The position numbers were made by a program, and so were the translations under genes. This document shows positions 14,999 through 23,591 of a DNA stretch of 36,608 nucleotides, one piece after another (the stretch's first letter is position 1; each line of letters starts with the position of its first letter). Below the pieces are notes generated by a model. That model had not been told where the DNA came from. It saw nothing but the letters and a program-made list of their open reading frames with translations, and made no database searches. Source of the stretch: Longimicrobium sp. (lineage in GTDB: Bacteria; Gemmatimonadota; Gemmatimonadetes; Longimicrobiales; Longimicrobiaceae); NCBI GenBank assembly GCA_036377595.1, contig DASUYB010000097.1:1-36608 (forward strand), given 5' to 3'.

Positions 14999-16825
14999 CT
15001 ACGCCGCGGCCTCGAGGAGCGACGAGGGCTGAGGGGATGCAGGCGCCTCGCTGGCCAGTGCCTCCGCGGGCTCGCCCTCGCCGGTGCGGAAGCGGCTCGC
15101 CTCGTCCAGCAGCCCGCGCGCGATGCGGGCCAGGTCCTCGGCGTTGGCGGTCATCTCCTCCATGCTGGCGTTGATCTCCTGCACCGCGGCGGCGGCGTCC
15201 TGCGCGGCGGCGGCGTTCCCCTGCGCCAGCGTCAGCAGCCCCTGCCCGCCCGCGCCGTTCAGCCCCGCCGCCGCCATCACCGCCGCGCTCGACGCCGAGA
15301 TGTCGCGCGCCGCGGTGGTGATCTGGCCCACGTCGGCGGCGCTGCGCTCCACCACGCCCATGATCAGCTCCAGCGCCTCGCCCGCGTGCGCCGCCAGCGC
15401 CGAGCCGGCCTCCGCCTCGCCGGTGCCGCGCCGCATGCTCTCGGCCGCGCGGCCGGTCATCACCTGCACGCTGGCGATCAGCTCCGCGGCCTCGCGCGCC
15501 GAGTCGCCGCTCTGCGACGCCAGCTTGCGCACCTCCTCGGCCACCACGGCAAAGCCGCGCCCCTGCTCGCCCGCGCGCGCCGCCTCGATGGCCGCGTTCA
15601 GCGCCAGCAGGTTGGTCTGGTTGGCGATGAGCGCCACCGCCTCGGTCACGCGCCCGATGCGCTCCGTCACGCCCTGCAGCTCGGCGATCCGCTCCGCGCT
15701 CTCCAGCACCGTCCCGCGGATGCGCTGCAGGCTGCCCACCGCCTCGCCGATCACCCGGCTGCCGTCGCGCGCCGCGCCGGCCGCGCGCTCCGACTGCTCC
15801 GACACGCGGTGCGCCAGCCCCGACACCCCTTCGATCCGCTCGCCCATCCGCTCCAGCGCGTCGGCGATGGACTGCGCGGCGTGCGCCTGCTCCTGCGCGC
15901 CGGCCGCCACCTGCGTCACCGACGCGGCCACGCCCTCGGCCGCGCCGGTCACGTGCTCGGCGGTCTCGCTGAACCCGCGCGCCACGTCGGCCACCTCGCG
16001 CGAGCGCCCGCGCATCTCCCGCAGCGACGAAGCCAGCCGCGCCGTTCCCGCGTTGATGGCCTCCACCGCCTCGCCCACGGCGCCGGCGCCCTGCTCGGCG
16101 CGCGCGGCCAGGTCGCCCGCCCCCACGCGCCACGCCAGCGACACCAGCGCGTCCGCCTGCCTCGTCTCCGAGGCCAGCAGGCGCGCCATGTAGACGAGGA
16201 TCGTCACCTCGAACACCACCCAGCCGGCGTGCACCGCCACGATCCCCCATCCGCCCTGGTGCCCGAACACCATCAGGCGCCCGCCGGAGGCCTGGTCCAG
16301 GTTGAACAGCACGTGGTGCGCGGCCACCACCACGGCGCCCCACACCGGCACCCGCCAGTCGCGGTACATCAGCAGGAACGCCAGGATGGCGAAGATGTGG
16401 AAGTGCATCTCGATCATCCCCCCGGTCTGGTGGATGATCAGCGCCGAAAGGGTGAGCAGCGCCGTGGCGACGGTCATCCGCGACAGCACCGTCCCCCGCC
16501 AGAGCCAGGCGACGGTGACGCCCGCGGCCACGGTGGGAAGCCCCCACACCAGCACCTCGGTCCAGGTGCCGCGCAGGAAAGCCAGGGCCACGAACAGCGG
16601 CACGTGCGCCAGCAGCAGCCCGGACAGCATCCGGTCGGTGCGGCGGTAGTTCTCCGCCAGCAGCCGTCCCTCCGCGCCGCGCGGGGAGATCGAGGCGTCG
16701 GCGGGCGCCGGACCGGGCGCGGCGAACAGGCGCGGCACGGCCGCCGCGGGAATGCGGATACGGGAAGCGCTCACGTCGGGGTGGGTTGGGCGATGCGGAT
16801 GCCGCGGGGAGCCGTGGCCGTGCAT
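14999..16825 (-). CDS. Methyl-accepting chemotaxis protein with a multi-span membrane sensor
   Basis: About 608 residues if the ATG at 16825 is used; a GTG at 16774 is an alternative, and neither has a clear Shine-Dalgarno. The N-terminal third has about six hydrophobic spans with a histidine-rich segment ([11 protein letters not shown], later [13 protein letters not shown]), in place of a periplasmic Cache or four-helix domain. A HAMP-like linker and a long coiled-coil follow. The signalling tip is intact: [19 protein letters not shown], then [18 protein letters not shown] and AEEVRKLA. It should work with CheA/CheW to sense a signal within the membrane or cytoplasm. No other chemotaxis gene is nearby. 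Confidence 0.88.
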   Translation of the reverse strand: MHGHGSPRHPHRPTHPDVSASRIRIPAAAVPRLFAAPGPAPADASISPRGAEGRLLAENYRRTDRMLSGLLLAHVPLFVALAFLRGTWTEVLVWGLPTVAAGVTVAWLWRGTVLSRMTVATALLTLSALIIHQTGGMIEMHFHIFAILAFLLMYRDWRVPVWGAVVVAAHHVLFNLDQASGGRLMVFGHQGGWGIVAVHAGWVVFEVTILVYMARLLASETRQADALVSLAWRVGAGDLAARAEQGAGAVGEAVEAINAGTARLASSLREMRGRSREVADVARGFSETAEHVTGAAEGVAASVTQVAAGAQEQAHAAQSIADALERMGERIEGVSGLAHRVSEQSERAAGAARDGSRVIGEAVGSLQRIRGTVLESAERIAELQGVTERIGRVTEAVALIANQTNLLALNAAIEAARAGEQGRGFAVVAEEVRKLASQSGDSAREAAELIASVQVMTGRAAESMRRGTGEAEAGSALAAHAGEALELIMGVVERSAADVGQITTAARDISASSAAVMAAAGLNGAGGQGLLTLAQGNAAAAQDAAAAVQEINASMEEMTANAEDLARIARGLLDEASRFRTGEGEPAEALASEAPASPQPSSLLEAAA

Positions 16826-16992
16826 CGGGTGGGTGGACCGGAACTGGATGAATGGCGGGAAGATAGGGATTCCGAACGGGTTACGGATGCCCCTGCGTGA
16901 AAGCGGCCATCGCGCCGGACTCGCCCCAAGTCCCTGCGGAGACGAATGTTCCGGCGATGGATGCAGTCCCGTCACCGGATGATGCGGAGACG

Positions 16993-17027
16993 CGAGGAGG
17001 CGGCGCGTGGGCCGCGCCGCCTCCTCG
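16993..17027. terminator. GC-rich hairpin in the divergent gap 16826-17211
   Basis: A perfect 15-bp stem (16993-17007 with 17013-17027) has a 5-base loop and is followed by TTCTCCC on the plus strand. The remaining 386 bases between the chemotaxis gene and the next gene hold only this hairpin and the promoter at 17150-17185. Confidence 0.6.
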
Positions 17028-17149
17028 TTCTCCCGCTTCCCGCCGCTCCCCAAGCGGGTCGCTCGCTTGACGTGCGATCAATCCGCTCGTGGATGCGGAA
17101 ACACCGTCAGAACGTCCGTTGTAATGACGTTGAGGAGCGAAAAAATCTC

Positions 17150-17211
17150 TTGCCAGGCGATACTCTGGACACTATGCTGTCCAGACATTTTCTCGAGGAG
17201 CAAGTGTCCAG
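17150..17211 (+). promoter_or_regulatory. Sigma-70-like promoter overlapped by an inverted-repeat operator
   Basis: TTGCCA at 17150-17155 and TATGCT at 17173-17178 are separated by 17 bases. The inverted repeat TCTGGACA-N6-TGTCCAGA at 17164-17185 covers the -10 box, and a third half-site, TGTCCAG, lies at 17205-17211 directly before the start codon. The layout suggests repression of the two-gene module that follows. Confidence 0.6.
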
Positions 17212-17529
17212 ATGAAGAAAATGGCCCCCCGCGCGTCGGCGCCGTCACGAATTTTCCGCCAGGTAGTGGTGCTCGGGTTCTCCGTGGCCGCCGGTTTTCT
17301 CAGCGAGTTTCAGGTGTTCTCGTCTCTCGACGGTGATCGGCTCGTCAGGTTGCTCCTTTGGGTCAGTGTGGCCGTCGTAGCCATGTCGCTGGTTTCCCTC
17401 GGCACCGTCAGGCTTCTCACGTCCGACCGCTGGCGCAAAAAAGTGGACGCGACGGAAGCCCGGCTCGTCCGAACGTACAATAGAGTTCTCGATGAGAGCA
17501 GCTTGAACCCGGTTGCGCGATCCCACTGA
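17212..17529 (+). CDS. Small two-span membrane protein, first gene of a two-gene module
   Basis: The 105-residue protein is not recognised. It has a short basic N-terminus (MKKMAPRASAPSR), two hydrophobic spans (around FRQVVVLGFSVAAGFLS and LLLWVSVAVVAMSLVSLG) and a charged, helical C-terminal tail (RWRKKVDATEARLVRT) likely on the cytosolic side. GAGGAGC lies upstream at a suitable distance. Its stop overlaps the start of the next gene by one base, so the two are translationally coupled and probably act together. The base composition is less GC-rich than the neighbours, which hints at acquisition by transfer. Confidence 0.72.
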   Translation: MKKMAPRASAPSRIFRQVVVLGFSVAAGFLSEFQVFSSLDGDRLVRLLLWVSVAVVAMSLVSLGTVRLLTSDRWRKKVDATEARLVRTYNRVLDESSLNPVARSH

Positions 17530-18014
17530 TGGCCAAGGATGAAAGCCCTCCCGAATCCGAACCCCCCGACCCGTCCCGAGATCCTTCGGGGCGGGTCGTA
17601 GTAGCGCCCATTCCCACCGGTCCACTCGCGCAGATCGCCACCCGTACGGACCAACTCCTGGCGGATGTCGATCCATCGCCGTTCTCAAGCCCTGGTTTTG
17701 AAGAGCTCAAGCTCAGGATCGACAGCTACATCATGGAGCTTGTGAACGAGTCCCGGCGGATCGCGCGACGACATCAGGCGGACGTGATCTCGCCCGCTTA
17801 TGTACAACAGGCCAGCGACTATCTGGTTGCGCGAAAAAGCCGTCGCAAGTTTACACTGATGGGTTCCGTTGGGGGCATTTTTCTCGGAGCGGCCGTTTCC
17901 AGCTTCCTCGACATAGCTGCAGGCAAGCAAGTCTCCCCTCTGCAGGTGCTCGTATCCGCCGTGTTGGGGATGCTGGGCGCGTTCCTGATCGCGCTTCAGT
18001 TCGCCCGCGAGTAG
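17529..18014 (+). CDS. Membrane protein with N-terminal cytosolic helical region, second gene of the module
   Basis: The 161-residue protein begins with a Pro/Ser-rich disordered stretch (about 1-30), continues with a helical segment (IDSYIMELVNESRRIARRHQ and ADVISPAYVQQASDYLVARK, about 64-103), and ends with two hydrophobic spans (FTLMGSVGGIFLGAAVSSFL; LVSAVLGMLGAFLIALQF). The helical part resembles a histone-fold-like helix-strand-helix pattern (ARRHQADVISPAYVQQA), but this is a visual impression only. Start and stop overlaps show coupling to the gene upstream. The function is unknown; paired small membrane proteins of this type occur as accessory cargo. Confidence 0.75.
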   Translation: MAKDESPPESEPPDPSRDPSGRVVVAPIPTGPLAQIATRTDQLLADVDPSPFSSPGFEELKLRIDSYIMELVNESRRIARRHQADVISPAYVQQASDYLVARKSRRKFTLMGSVGGIFLGAAVSSFLDIAAGKQVSPLQVLVSAVLGMLGAFLIALQFARE

Positions 18015-18069
18015 TCACGAGGCGAGGGCTCGGCAGCCCGGCACTCCATCTGGCTTGGCTCACACCGTA

Positions 18070-18927
18070 TCACCCGGCGCTATCGCCGCCTTGCGTGCGC
18101 GCCCACAGCTCGCCGCGCGCGGCCCAGAGGAAGGGGAAGAACGACGCGCGGTAGGTGGCCATGCGGTCCAGGTAGCGCACGCCGGAGGTCGCCGCGGTGC
18201 CCTCCACGTCGGGGCCGATGGTGCGCTCGGCGGTGCGCGCGTGGACGAAGCGCCAGATCCGCACCTCCTCGTCGTACTCCAGCAGCGCCTCGGCCAGCAG
18301 CACCAGGTCCCAGTGCTCCGCGCCCGCGTGCGACGCCGCGTACGCGTCCGCCGGCGAGACCTCGCGGCGCTCGAACAGCGCCCGCGCCTCCGACGCGACG
18401 GACGGTGCGTCCCACAGCTCTGCCAGCCGCGGCGTCCACAGCCCGACGATGGGGCTCGCGGGATCGTCGGGATCGGGTTCGCCCTCGAGGAAGCGCCGCA
18501 GCTCGGGCTCGCGCGCGCCGGACAGGATCTCCACCTCGTGCCACTGCCCGCTCTCGCCGCCGCTGGCGGGGACGAGGTGGTGGCGGAAGGCGTAGAACCC
18601 GCCCAGCGTCATCGTCTCCAGCACCCGCATCATCGGCGCGAACATGCGGACGACCGCGGTGCAGCGCTGCATCAGCCAGGTCGCCATCCCCACGTCGTCG
18701 CGCCGCAGCGCGGCGATCACGCGCGGCAGGTCGGTGCGCAGCTGCGTGAACCACAGCTCGAACGACTGGTGCGTGACGACGAACAGGTGCTCGTCGGGGT
18801 GGCGCGCCGCCTCCGGCCCGGGCTGCAGCCGGAGCAGCTCGTCCAGCCGCAGGTACGAGCAGTAGTGCGTCTGCGCCGGGTCGCGCAGCCGGTGCCCGCA
18901 GGCGAGGGTGGTCACGTTGGACGACAC
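18070..18927 (-). CDS. Tryptophan 2,3-dioxygenase-like heme protein
   Basis: The 285-residue protein keeps the layout of tryptophan 2,3-dioxygenase, which opens the indole ring to N-formylkynurenine. Seen are HYCSYLRLDELLRLQ near the start, DEHLFVVTHQSFELWFTQL at about 45-63, the FYAFRHHLVPASG segment near 111-123, and the heme-side block WRFVHARTAERTIG with TSGVRYLDRM. In the usual GTGGTSGV motif this protein has GTAATSGV, and the typical FQSxQ is GGESGQ, so it may belong to a divergent subgroup with another indole or amino-acid substrate. The start appears to be GTG at 18927. It lies 38 bases downstream of the secreted hydrolase gene; a shared transcript is possible. Confidence 0.8.
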   Translation of the reverse strand: MSSNVTTLACGHRLRDPAQTHYCSYLRLDELLRLQPGPEAARHPDEHLFVVTHQSFELWFTQLRTDLPRVIAALRRDDVGMATWLMQRCTAVVRMFAPMMRVLETMTLGGFYAFRHHLVPASGGESGQWHEVEILSGAREPELRRFLEGEPDPDDPASPIVGLWTPRLAELWDAPSVASEARALFERREVSPADAYAASHAGAEHWDLVLLAEALLEYDEEVRIWRFVHARTAERTIGPDVEGTAATSGVRYLDRMATYRASFFPFLWAARGELWARTQGGDSAG

Positions 18928-18965
18928 GAATCAGTCACGGGATCTGAGGCGGAGCGCGCGGCTCG

Positions 18966-20249
18966 TCATCGCGCGGAAAGCCAGTGGACGAGGGTGGGAA
19001 GGTAGTCCGGCGCCGTCGACGGCCATCCGCTGGGGCCGGGAGCGAGCCGGAAGGTGTGGTCCGCTCCCGGGAAGATCCGGACCGTGACGTCGCCGTTCCC
19101 GGCGCGGCGCAGCGCGGCGGCGATGCGGGCGGCGCTTTCGCGGGCGGGGACGCGCTGGTCGTCCCCGCCGTAGACGAGCAGCACGGGGACGCGGATCCGG
19201 GCCCACCAGGCGAGCGGGTCGTACCGCCCGAACGCCCGCGAGAACGTCCAGTAGACGTTCCCCGGAGGTGGCGGCGGGAAGAACCACGCCCGGTCCCTGT
19301 ACGTGTTCGCCAGCGAGTCCAGCCGGGCGTGGCCGCGTCCGTGGTACGCGACGTCGACGAGCTCCGCCACGTACCGGGCCGCGTCCGCCGAGTCCGCGGG
19401 CGACTGCGTGGACGAGCGCATCGAGTTGAGGATGCTGAAGAGCTCGACCGAGTCCGTCGGCACCCCCGCCGCGGCCGAGGCGACCACGAACCTCACGCGC
19501 GGCGACAGCGCCGCGACCATGGGCGCCAGCGTCCCGCCCTGGCTGTGCCCGTGGATGCCGACGCGGCGCGGGTCGATGCCCTGCTGGGCCGCCAGAAATT
19601 CCACCGCGGCAATCGCGTCGCGGGCGAGGTCGTCCGGCGCAGCGGTGCGCCAGTCGCCGGACGAACCCCCGACGCCGCGCTTGTCGAAGATGAGCGCCGC
19701 GACGCCGTGCGTGGCGGCCTGCTCGGCGAGGAAGCGCGACGCGAACCGCCCCTCCCCTCCCGAGCCGTGCAGGAACACGACGCCCGCGGCCGGCGTTCCG
19801 CCCGCGGGCATCAGCAGCGTGCCGGCGAGCCGTACCTCCCCGTTCGCGAAGGTGACGTCCCGCTCGCTGAACTCCGCCGCCGAAACGGCCGCGCGCGTGT
19901 AGACGAAACGCCCCTCGGCGCCGTTCTCGGTCAGCGTGCCGGCGAGCGAGTCTCCCTGCACGCGCCCGGTGAAGGTCGTGGTGGTGCGGTCGCCGCGGAG
20001 CACCATCGTCACGTCGCAGCAGCCGTCGACTCGCGCCTCGGCGAACGGGATCCCGCTCACCCGCAGCCGCTCGGAGCCGAACGTGGCGCGGAACCGGCCC
20101 GGCGCCGTGTCCGGCCGCACCGTGAGCCGCACGGGCAGCGAGTCGCCGCTGCGGATCCAGTAGCCCTGCCACGTCCCCTCGAGCCCACGCTGCGCCTCGG
20201 CGCCGGGCGCGAGGGCGCAGACGAAAGCGAGGGGCAGCAGCATCCGCAT
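18966..20249 (-). CDS. Secreted alpha/beta hydrolase
   Basis: The 427-residue protein has a signal peptide (MRMLLPLAFVCALAPGAEAQ). Residues about 25-120 form an all-beta domain (GTWQGYWIRSGDSLPVRL and VQGDSLAGTLTENG), and the rest is an alpha/beta hydrolase. The oxyanion region VVFLHGSGGEG is at 157-167, the nucleophile elbow HGHSQGGTLAP has Ser236, the acid is in VYGGDDQRVP and the His in GADHTF. This is the layout of dienelactone-hydrolase/BAAT-like esterases and acyl peptidases. ATGs at 20249 and 20243 are both possible starts. The substrate is unknown; probably an ester or peptide in the periplasm or medium. Confidence 0.87.
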   Translation of the reverse strand: MRMLLPLAFVCALAPGAEAQRGLEGTWQGYWIRSGDSLPVRLTVRPDTAPGRFRATFGSERLRVSGIPFAEARVDGCCDVTMVLRGDRTTTTFTGRVQGDSLAGTLTENGAEGRFVYTRAAVSAAEFSERDVTFANGEVRLAGTLLMPAGGTPAAGVVFLHGSGGEGRFASRFLAEQAATHGVAALIFDKRGVGGSSGDWRTAAPDDLARDAIAAVEFLAAQQGIDPRRVGIHGHSQGGTLAPMVAALSPRVRFVVASAAAGVPTDSVELFSILNSMRSSTQSPADSADAARYVAELVDVAYHGRGHARLDSLANTYRDRAWFFPPPPPGNVYWTFSRAFGRYDPLAWWARIRVPVLLVYGGDDQRVPARESAARIAAALRRAGNGDVTVRIFPGADHTFRLAPGPSGWPSTAPDYLPTLVHWLSAR

Positions 20250-20474
20250 GGCGGAGCACCTGGATCGGAGGCAACGAGGGGTTGTCGAAGCCGGGAACTT
20301 CGTGGGGCCGCCCGTGGCCGTCAAGCGTATGTCCGTCACTACCAGCGTGCCCGGAGAGTCTGTCGGGCACCGAGTTCGTTGCGAATCAAGTGCGTTCACT
20401 GGTAGATTGAAAGCGATCCTTTCCGGATCTAAAGTTTTGGAAGCGCGTGTGAACTCCAATTCTAGGGGGTCCTC

Positions 20475-20699
20475 ATGAACACGCACAGGGCTGGAGCGTT
20501 GCTGTACGCGGCGGGTGTTTGCGGGGCACTGCTGTTCGGAGCGGCCCAGGCGAGTGCTGAAACGCAGGGCCGGGAAACCGTCGCTCGCCGGGCATGCGAC
20601 CCGGCGATGTGTGATTTCGTGTGCGTCGAATATGAGGGGGCAAGCTTCGGGTACTGCCGCGTGATTGACTACAACGTCTACTGCGTCTGCGTGTACTGA
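20475..20699 (+). CDS. Small secreted cysteine-rich protein
   Basis: The 74-residue product has a signal peptide (LYAAGVCGALLFGAAQASA) followed by a mature peptide of about 45 residues with six cysteines: ACDPAMCDFVCVEY, then GYCRVIDYNVYCVCVY at the very C-terminus. The even cysteine number suggests three disulfides formed after export. No family is recognised. It has its own upstream region of about 225 bases that is poorer in GC than the neighbours, with a weak promoter-like pair (TTGCGA at 20379-20384, TAGATT at 20403-20408). It could be a secreted effector, inhibitor or structural peptide. Confidence 0.65.
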   Translation: MNTHRAGALLYAAGVCGALLFGAAQASAETQGRETVARRACDPAMCDFVCVEYEGASFGYCRVIDYNVYCVCVY

Positions 20700-20751
20700 C
20701 GCAGCCGGCGGCGGCCGCGGCGGTGCTCCCTCCCGCACCCTCTATCACGAA

Positions 20752-20785
20752 CAGCGGGGTCCCTCTTCCTGGAGAGACCCCGCTG
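20752..20785. terminator. Hairpin between convergent genes
   Basis: CAGCGGGGTC at 20752-20761 pairs perfectly with GACCCCGCTG at 20776-20785. It separates the Cys-rich peptide gene from fumC and can serve both. Confidence 0.7.
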
Positions 20786-20811
20786 ATGCGTAGCCCGGAA
20801 GTCCGGGTCCG

Positions 20812-22242
20812 TCACCCCCCTCCGCCGCCCACCACGCCGCCGCCGGGAATGCCGGGCTCCGTCATCTCGCGCACGTTCAGCACCTGGTCCAGCTGGTCGT
20901 CGCTCAGCAGGCCGCGGCGCTTCACCACCTCGCGCACCGACTCGAAGTTCTTCGCCGATTCCTTCGCCACGGAAGCCGCCTCGTCGTAGCCGATGTAGGC
21001 GTTCAGCGCGGTGGCGATGGACGGGTTCTTCTCCAGCAGCTCGCGGCAGCGCTCGCGGTTGGCGCCGATCCCCTCCACCGCGTTGGCGCGGAAGGCGTCG
21101 CACGCCTTCGCCAGGATCTCCACCGACTGCAGGAAGTTGTGCGCCATCACCGGCATCATCACGTTCAGCTCGAAGTTGCCGTGCTGCCCGCCCACGGTCA
21201 CCGCCACGTGGTTCCCCATCACCTGCGCGCATACCATCATCATCGCCTCGCTCATCACCGGGTTCACCTTCCCCGGCATGATGCTGGAGCCCGGCTGGAT
21301 GGCGGGGAGCGTGATCTCCGCCAGCCCCGAGGTCGGCCCGCTCGCCAGCCAGCGGATGTCGTTGGCGATCTTCAGCAGGCTCACCGCCAGCGTGTTCAGC
21401 GCGCCGCTCGCGGAGACGTAGGCGTCCTTCGCCCCCTGCGCCTCGAAGTGGTTCTCCGCCTCGCGAAAGGGGAGGCCGGTGAGCGACGAGATCTTCTCGA
21501 TCGTCTTCGCGGGGAAGCCGGGGACGGCGTTGGTGCCCGTGCCCACCGCGGTGCCGCCCAGCGCCAGCTCCGCGAGCTCCTCGCTCGCGTTGCGGAGACG
21601 GCGGATCCCGTGCTCGATCTGGCTGGCGTAGCCGCCGAACTCCTGGCCCAGGCGGACGGGCGTCGCGTCCATCAGGTGGGTGCGGCCGCTCTTCACCACG
21701 TCGTCGAACTCGTCCGCCTTGGCCAGGAGCGCGTAGCGCAGCCGCTCCAGCGCGGGGACCAGGTCCTCGTGGATGGCCACGCGCGCGGAGACGTGCATCG
21801 CCGTGGGGATCACGTCGTTGGAGCTCTGCCCCATGTTGACGTGGTCGTTGGGATGCACGCGCCCCTCGCCGCCGCGCAGCTGCGTGGCGCGGGTGCCGAT
21901 CACCTCGTTGGTGTTCATGTTCGTGCTGGTGCCGCTTCCCGTCTGGTAGATGTCCAGCACGAACTGCGAATCCAGCGTTCCCGCGATCACCTCGTCGGCC
22001 GCGCGCACGATGGCCTCGGCGATGCCGGCGTCGAGCAGCCCCATCTCCTGGTTGGCCTGCGCGGCGGCCTTCTTGATGGTGCCCATGGCGTGGATGAACC
22101 GCCGCGGAAAGCGGATCCCGCTGATGGGAAAGTTCTCGACCGCGCGCTGCGTCTGCGCGCCGTACAGCGCGTCGGCGGGAACCCGCATCTCGCCGAGAGA
22201 ATCCTTCTCGGTGCGGAAGCCGCCGTTGCTCGTATCGCTCAT
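20812..22242 (-). CDS. fumC: Class II fumarate hydratase
   Basis: The 476-residue enzyme interconverts fumarate and malate in the citric acid cycle, in the cytosol. The superfamily signature GSSIMPGKVNP is at 318-328, with the catalytic loop serine in it. The substrate-site segments TGSGTSTNMNTNEV (101-114) and GRTHLMDATPVRLGQE (about 186-201, with His189) separate it from argininosuccinate lyase and aspartase. The length is standard except for a glycine-rich tail (GIPGGGVVGGGGG), which is likely disordered. It stands alone on the minus strand, divergent from the FAD-subunit gene. Confidence 0.95.
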   Translation of the reverse strand: MSDTSNGGFRTEKDSLGEMRVPADALYGAQTQRAVENFPISGIRFPRRFIHAMGTIKKAAAQANQEMGLLDAGIAEAIVRAADEVIAGTLDSQFVLDIYQTGSGTSTNMNTNEVIGTRATQLRGGEGRVHPNDHVNMGQSSNDVIPTAMHVSARVAIHEDLVPALERLRYALLAKADEFDDVVKSGRTHLMDATPVRLGQEFGGYASQIEHGIRRLRNASEELAELALGGTAVGTGTNAVPGFPAKTIEKISSLTGLPFREAENHFEAQGAKDAYVSASGALNTLAVSLLKIANDIRWLASGPTSGLAEITLPAIQPGSSIMPGKVNPVMSEAMMMVCAQVMGNHVAVTVGGQHGNFELNVMMPVMAHNFLQSVEILAKACDAFRANAVEGIGANRERCRELLEKNPSIATALNAYIGYDEAASVAKESAKNFESVREVVKRRGLLSDDQLDQVLNVREMTEPGIPGGGVVGGGGG

Positions 22243-22377
22243 CTTCGTCCTCGAATCGTTCGGGTGCCGTTGCGGGCGGGGAAGATGGGGATCGGGTGGG
22301 TTGCGCGAAAGTCCGGAACTGCGGGATTCCAGGATGCATCCTCATCCGCACCGAACCCTCTCCTCGCGCCGAGGTCT

Positions 22378-22407
22378 CCCCCTTCTCCTGCTGTCGGGAG
22401 AAGGGGG
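22378..22407. repeat. Hairpin CCCCCTTCTCC / GGAGAAGGGGG in the fumC upstream region
   Basis: The 11-base arms are perfect and the loop is 8 bases. This type of hairpin with a following GGATGAGGGG is a familiar dispersed intergenic element. The rest of 22243-22553 shows a GCGCGCGCAGCGCGC palindrome and the operator-like site at 22527, but no gene. Confidence 0.6.
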
Positions 22408-22526
22408 CCGGGGGGATGAGGGGCCGCGCGCGCAGCGCGCCCCCCGCCGTCGCCGCGTACGGATGAATATCCCGTGGCAGCCCCGCCTAGTCCGCACGCG
22501 CTGTTCTTCCTATCTTCCCCACATTC

Positions 22527-22538
22527 GAACGATCGTTC
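22527..22538. promoter_or_regulatory. Perfect TetR-type palindrome GAACGATCGTTC
   Basis: The 12-base perfect palindrome lies 15 bases before the ATG of the FAD-subunit gene. It is the exact symmetric form of the imperfect site at 11515-11526 between the SDR and TetR genes. A binding role is inferred from this likeness only. Confidence 0.5.
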
Positions 22539-22553
22539 AGCAGACGCGAAGCC

Positions 22554-23591
22554 ATGCTCCGGCTCCACGAATACACGTATCACCGCCCGTCAACGCTGGC
22601 GGACGCGCTCGGCCTGCTCGGCGGCGCCGAGGACGCCCTCCCCATCGCGGGGGGGACGGACCTGATGCCGAACATGAAGCACCGCCTCTTCACCCCTCGC
22701 CATCTCGTCGCGCTCAAGGGCGTGGCGGAGATGCACGGCATCGCCCTCGCCGACGCGGAAGGGAATCCGGTCGACGACGGCGCGCCCGACGCGGCGCAGC
22801 TGGTGATCGGCGCGGCGGAGACGCTGACGGCCGTGGCGCGCCATCCCCTCGTGCGGCGCATCGTCCCCGCGCTGGCGGACGCGGCGGGGCACGTGGCCGG
22901 GCCGCAGATCCGCAACGCGGGGACGATCGGCGGCAACCTCTGCCTCGACACGCGCTGCACCTACTACAACCAGAGCTTCTTCTGGCGGCAGGCGCTGGGC
23001 TTCTGCCTCAAGAAGGACGGCACCATCTGCCATGTCACGCGGGTGGGGAAGAAGTGCGTCGCCGCGCACTCCGCCGATACGCCGCCCGTGCTGATCACCG
23101 TCGGCGCCGTGGTGGACCTCGCCTCGCCGGAGGGGACGCGCACGCTGACGGTGGACGAGTTCTTCGTCGCGAATGGCGAATGGAACACGGTGCGCCGCCG
23201 CGACGAACTGCTGGTGCGCGTGCGCATCCCCCTCCCCGCGGAGAGCGTGCGCACCGCGTATCGCAAGGTGCGCCAGCGCGCGTCGGTGGACTTTCCGCTG
23301 CTCTCCATCGCCGTGGCGGCGGACGTGGCGCCGGACCAGACCGCGCGCTCGATGTCCGTCGTGGTCTCCGCGCTGGGCGCGCGCCCGCGCGTGGTGACGG
23401 GGCTGGAGCGCGTGGTCCCCGGCAGCCGCCTGCTCGACGTGGCGGACGCGGTGGGCGCGCAGGCGTTCAAGCAGTGCCACCCGCTCGAGAACATCATCGT
23501 CGACGCCGACTGGCGCCGCGCGATGGTCCCCGTCTACGTGCGCCGCGCCATCGAGGAGCTGGCCGCGTCCGCCGCCGCCCCGGCGCGGTGA
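22554..23591 (+). CDS. FAD-binding subunit of a molybdenum hydroxylase, 4-hydroxybenzoyl-CoA reductase beta type
   Basis: The 345-residue protein is a CO-dehydrogenase/xanthine-dehydrogenase flavoprotein: FAD motifs are IAGGTDLMPNMK (31-42) and NAGTIGGNLCLDTR (121-134). It also has the extra iron-sulfur loop known from 4-hydroxybenzoyl-CoA reductase beta, with cysteines at 135, 151, 159 and 168. Those spacings (16, 8, 9) equal, as I recall, the ligands of the [4Fe-4S] cluster in Thauera HcrB. Flanking residues (TYYNQSFFWRQALGFCLKK) also match. Neither the molybdopterin nor the [2Fe-2S] subunit is adjacent, so it is an orphan here. The start is the ATG before LRLHEYTYHRP. Confidence 0.85.
   Translation: MLRLHEYTYHRPSTLADALGLLGGAEDALPIAGGTDLMPNMKHRLFTPRHLVALKGVAEMHGIALADAEGNPVDDGAPDAAQLVIGAAETLTAVARHPLVRRIVPALADAAGHVAGPQIRNAGTIGGNLCLDTRCTYYNQSFFWRQALGFCLKKDGTICHVTRVGKKCVAAHSADTPPVLITVGAVVDLASPEGTRTLTVDEFFVANGEWNTVRRRDELLVRVRIPLPAESVRTAYRKVRQRASVDFPLLSIAVAADVAPDQTARSMSVVVSALGARPRVVTGLERVVPGSRLLDVADAVGAQAFKQCHPLENIIVDADWRRAMVPVYVRRAIEELAASAAAPAR

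Noticed and set aside
17529-18014. Bacterial histone-fold protein
   Set aside because: One helix-strand-helix stretch looks similar by eye, but the protein has two membrane spans and the likeness is too weak to name it so.
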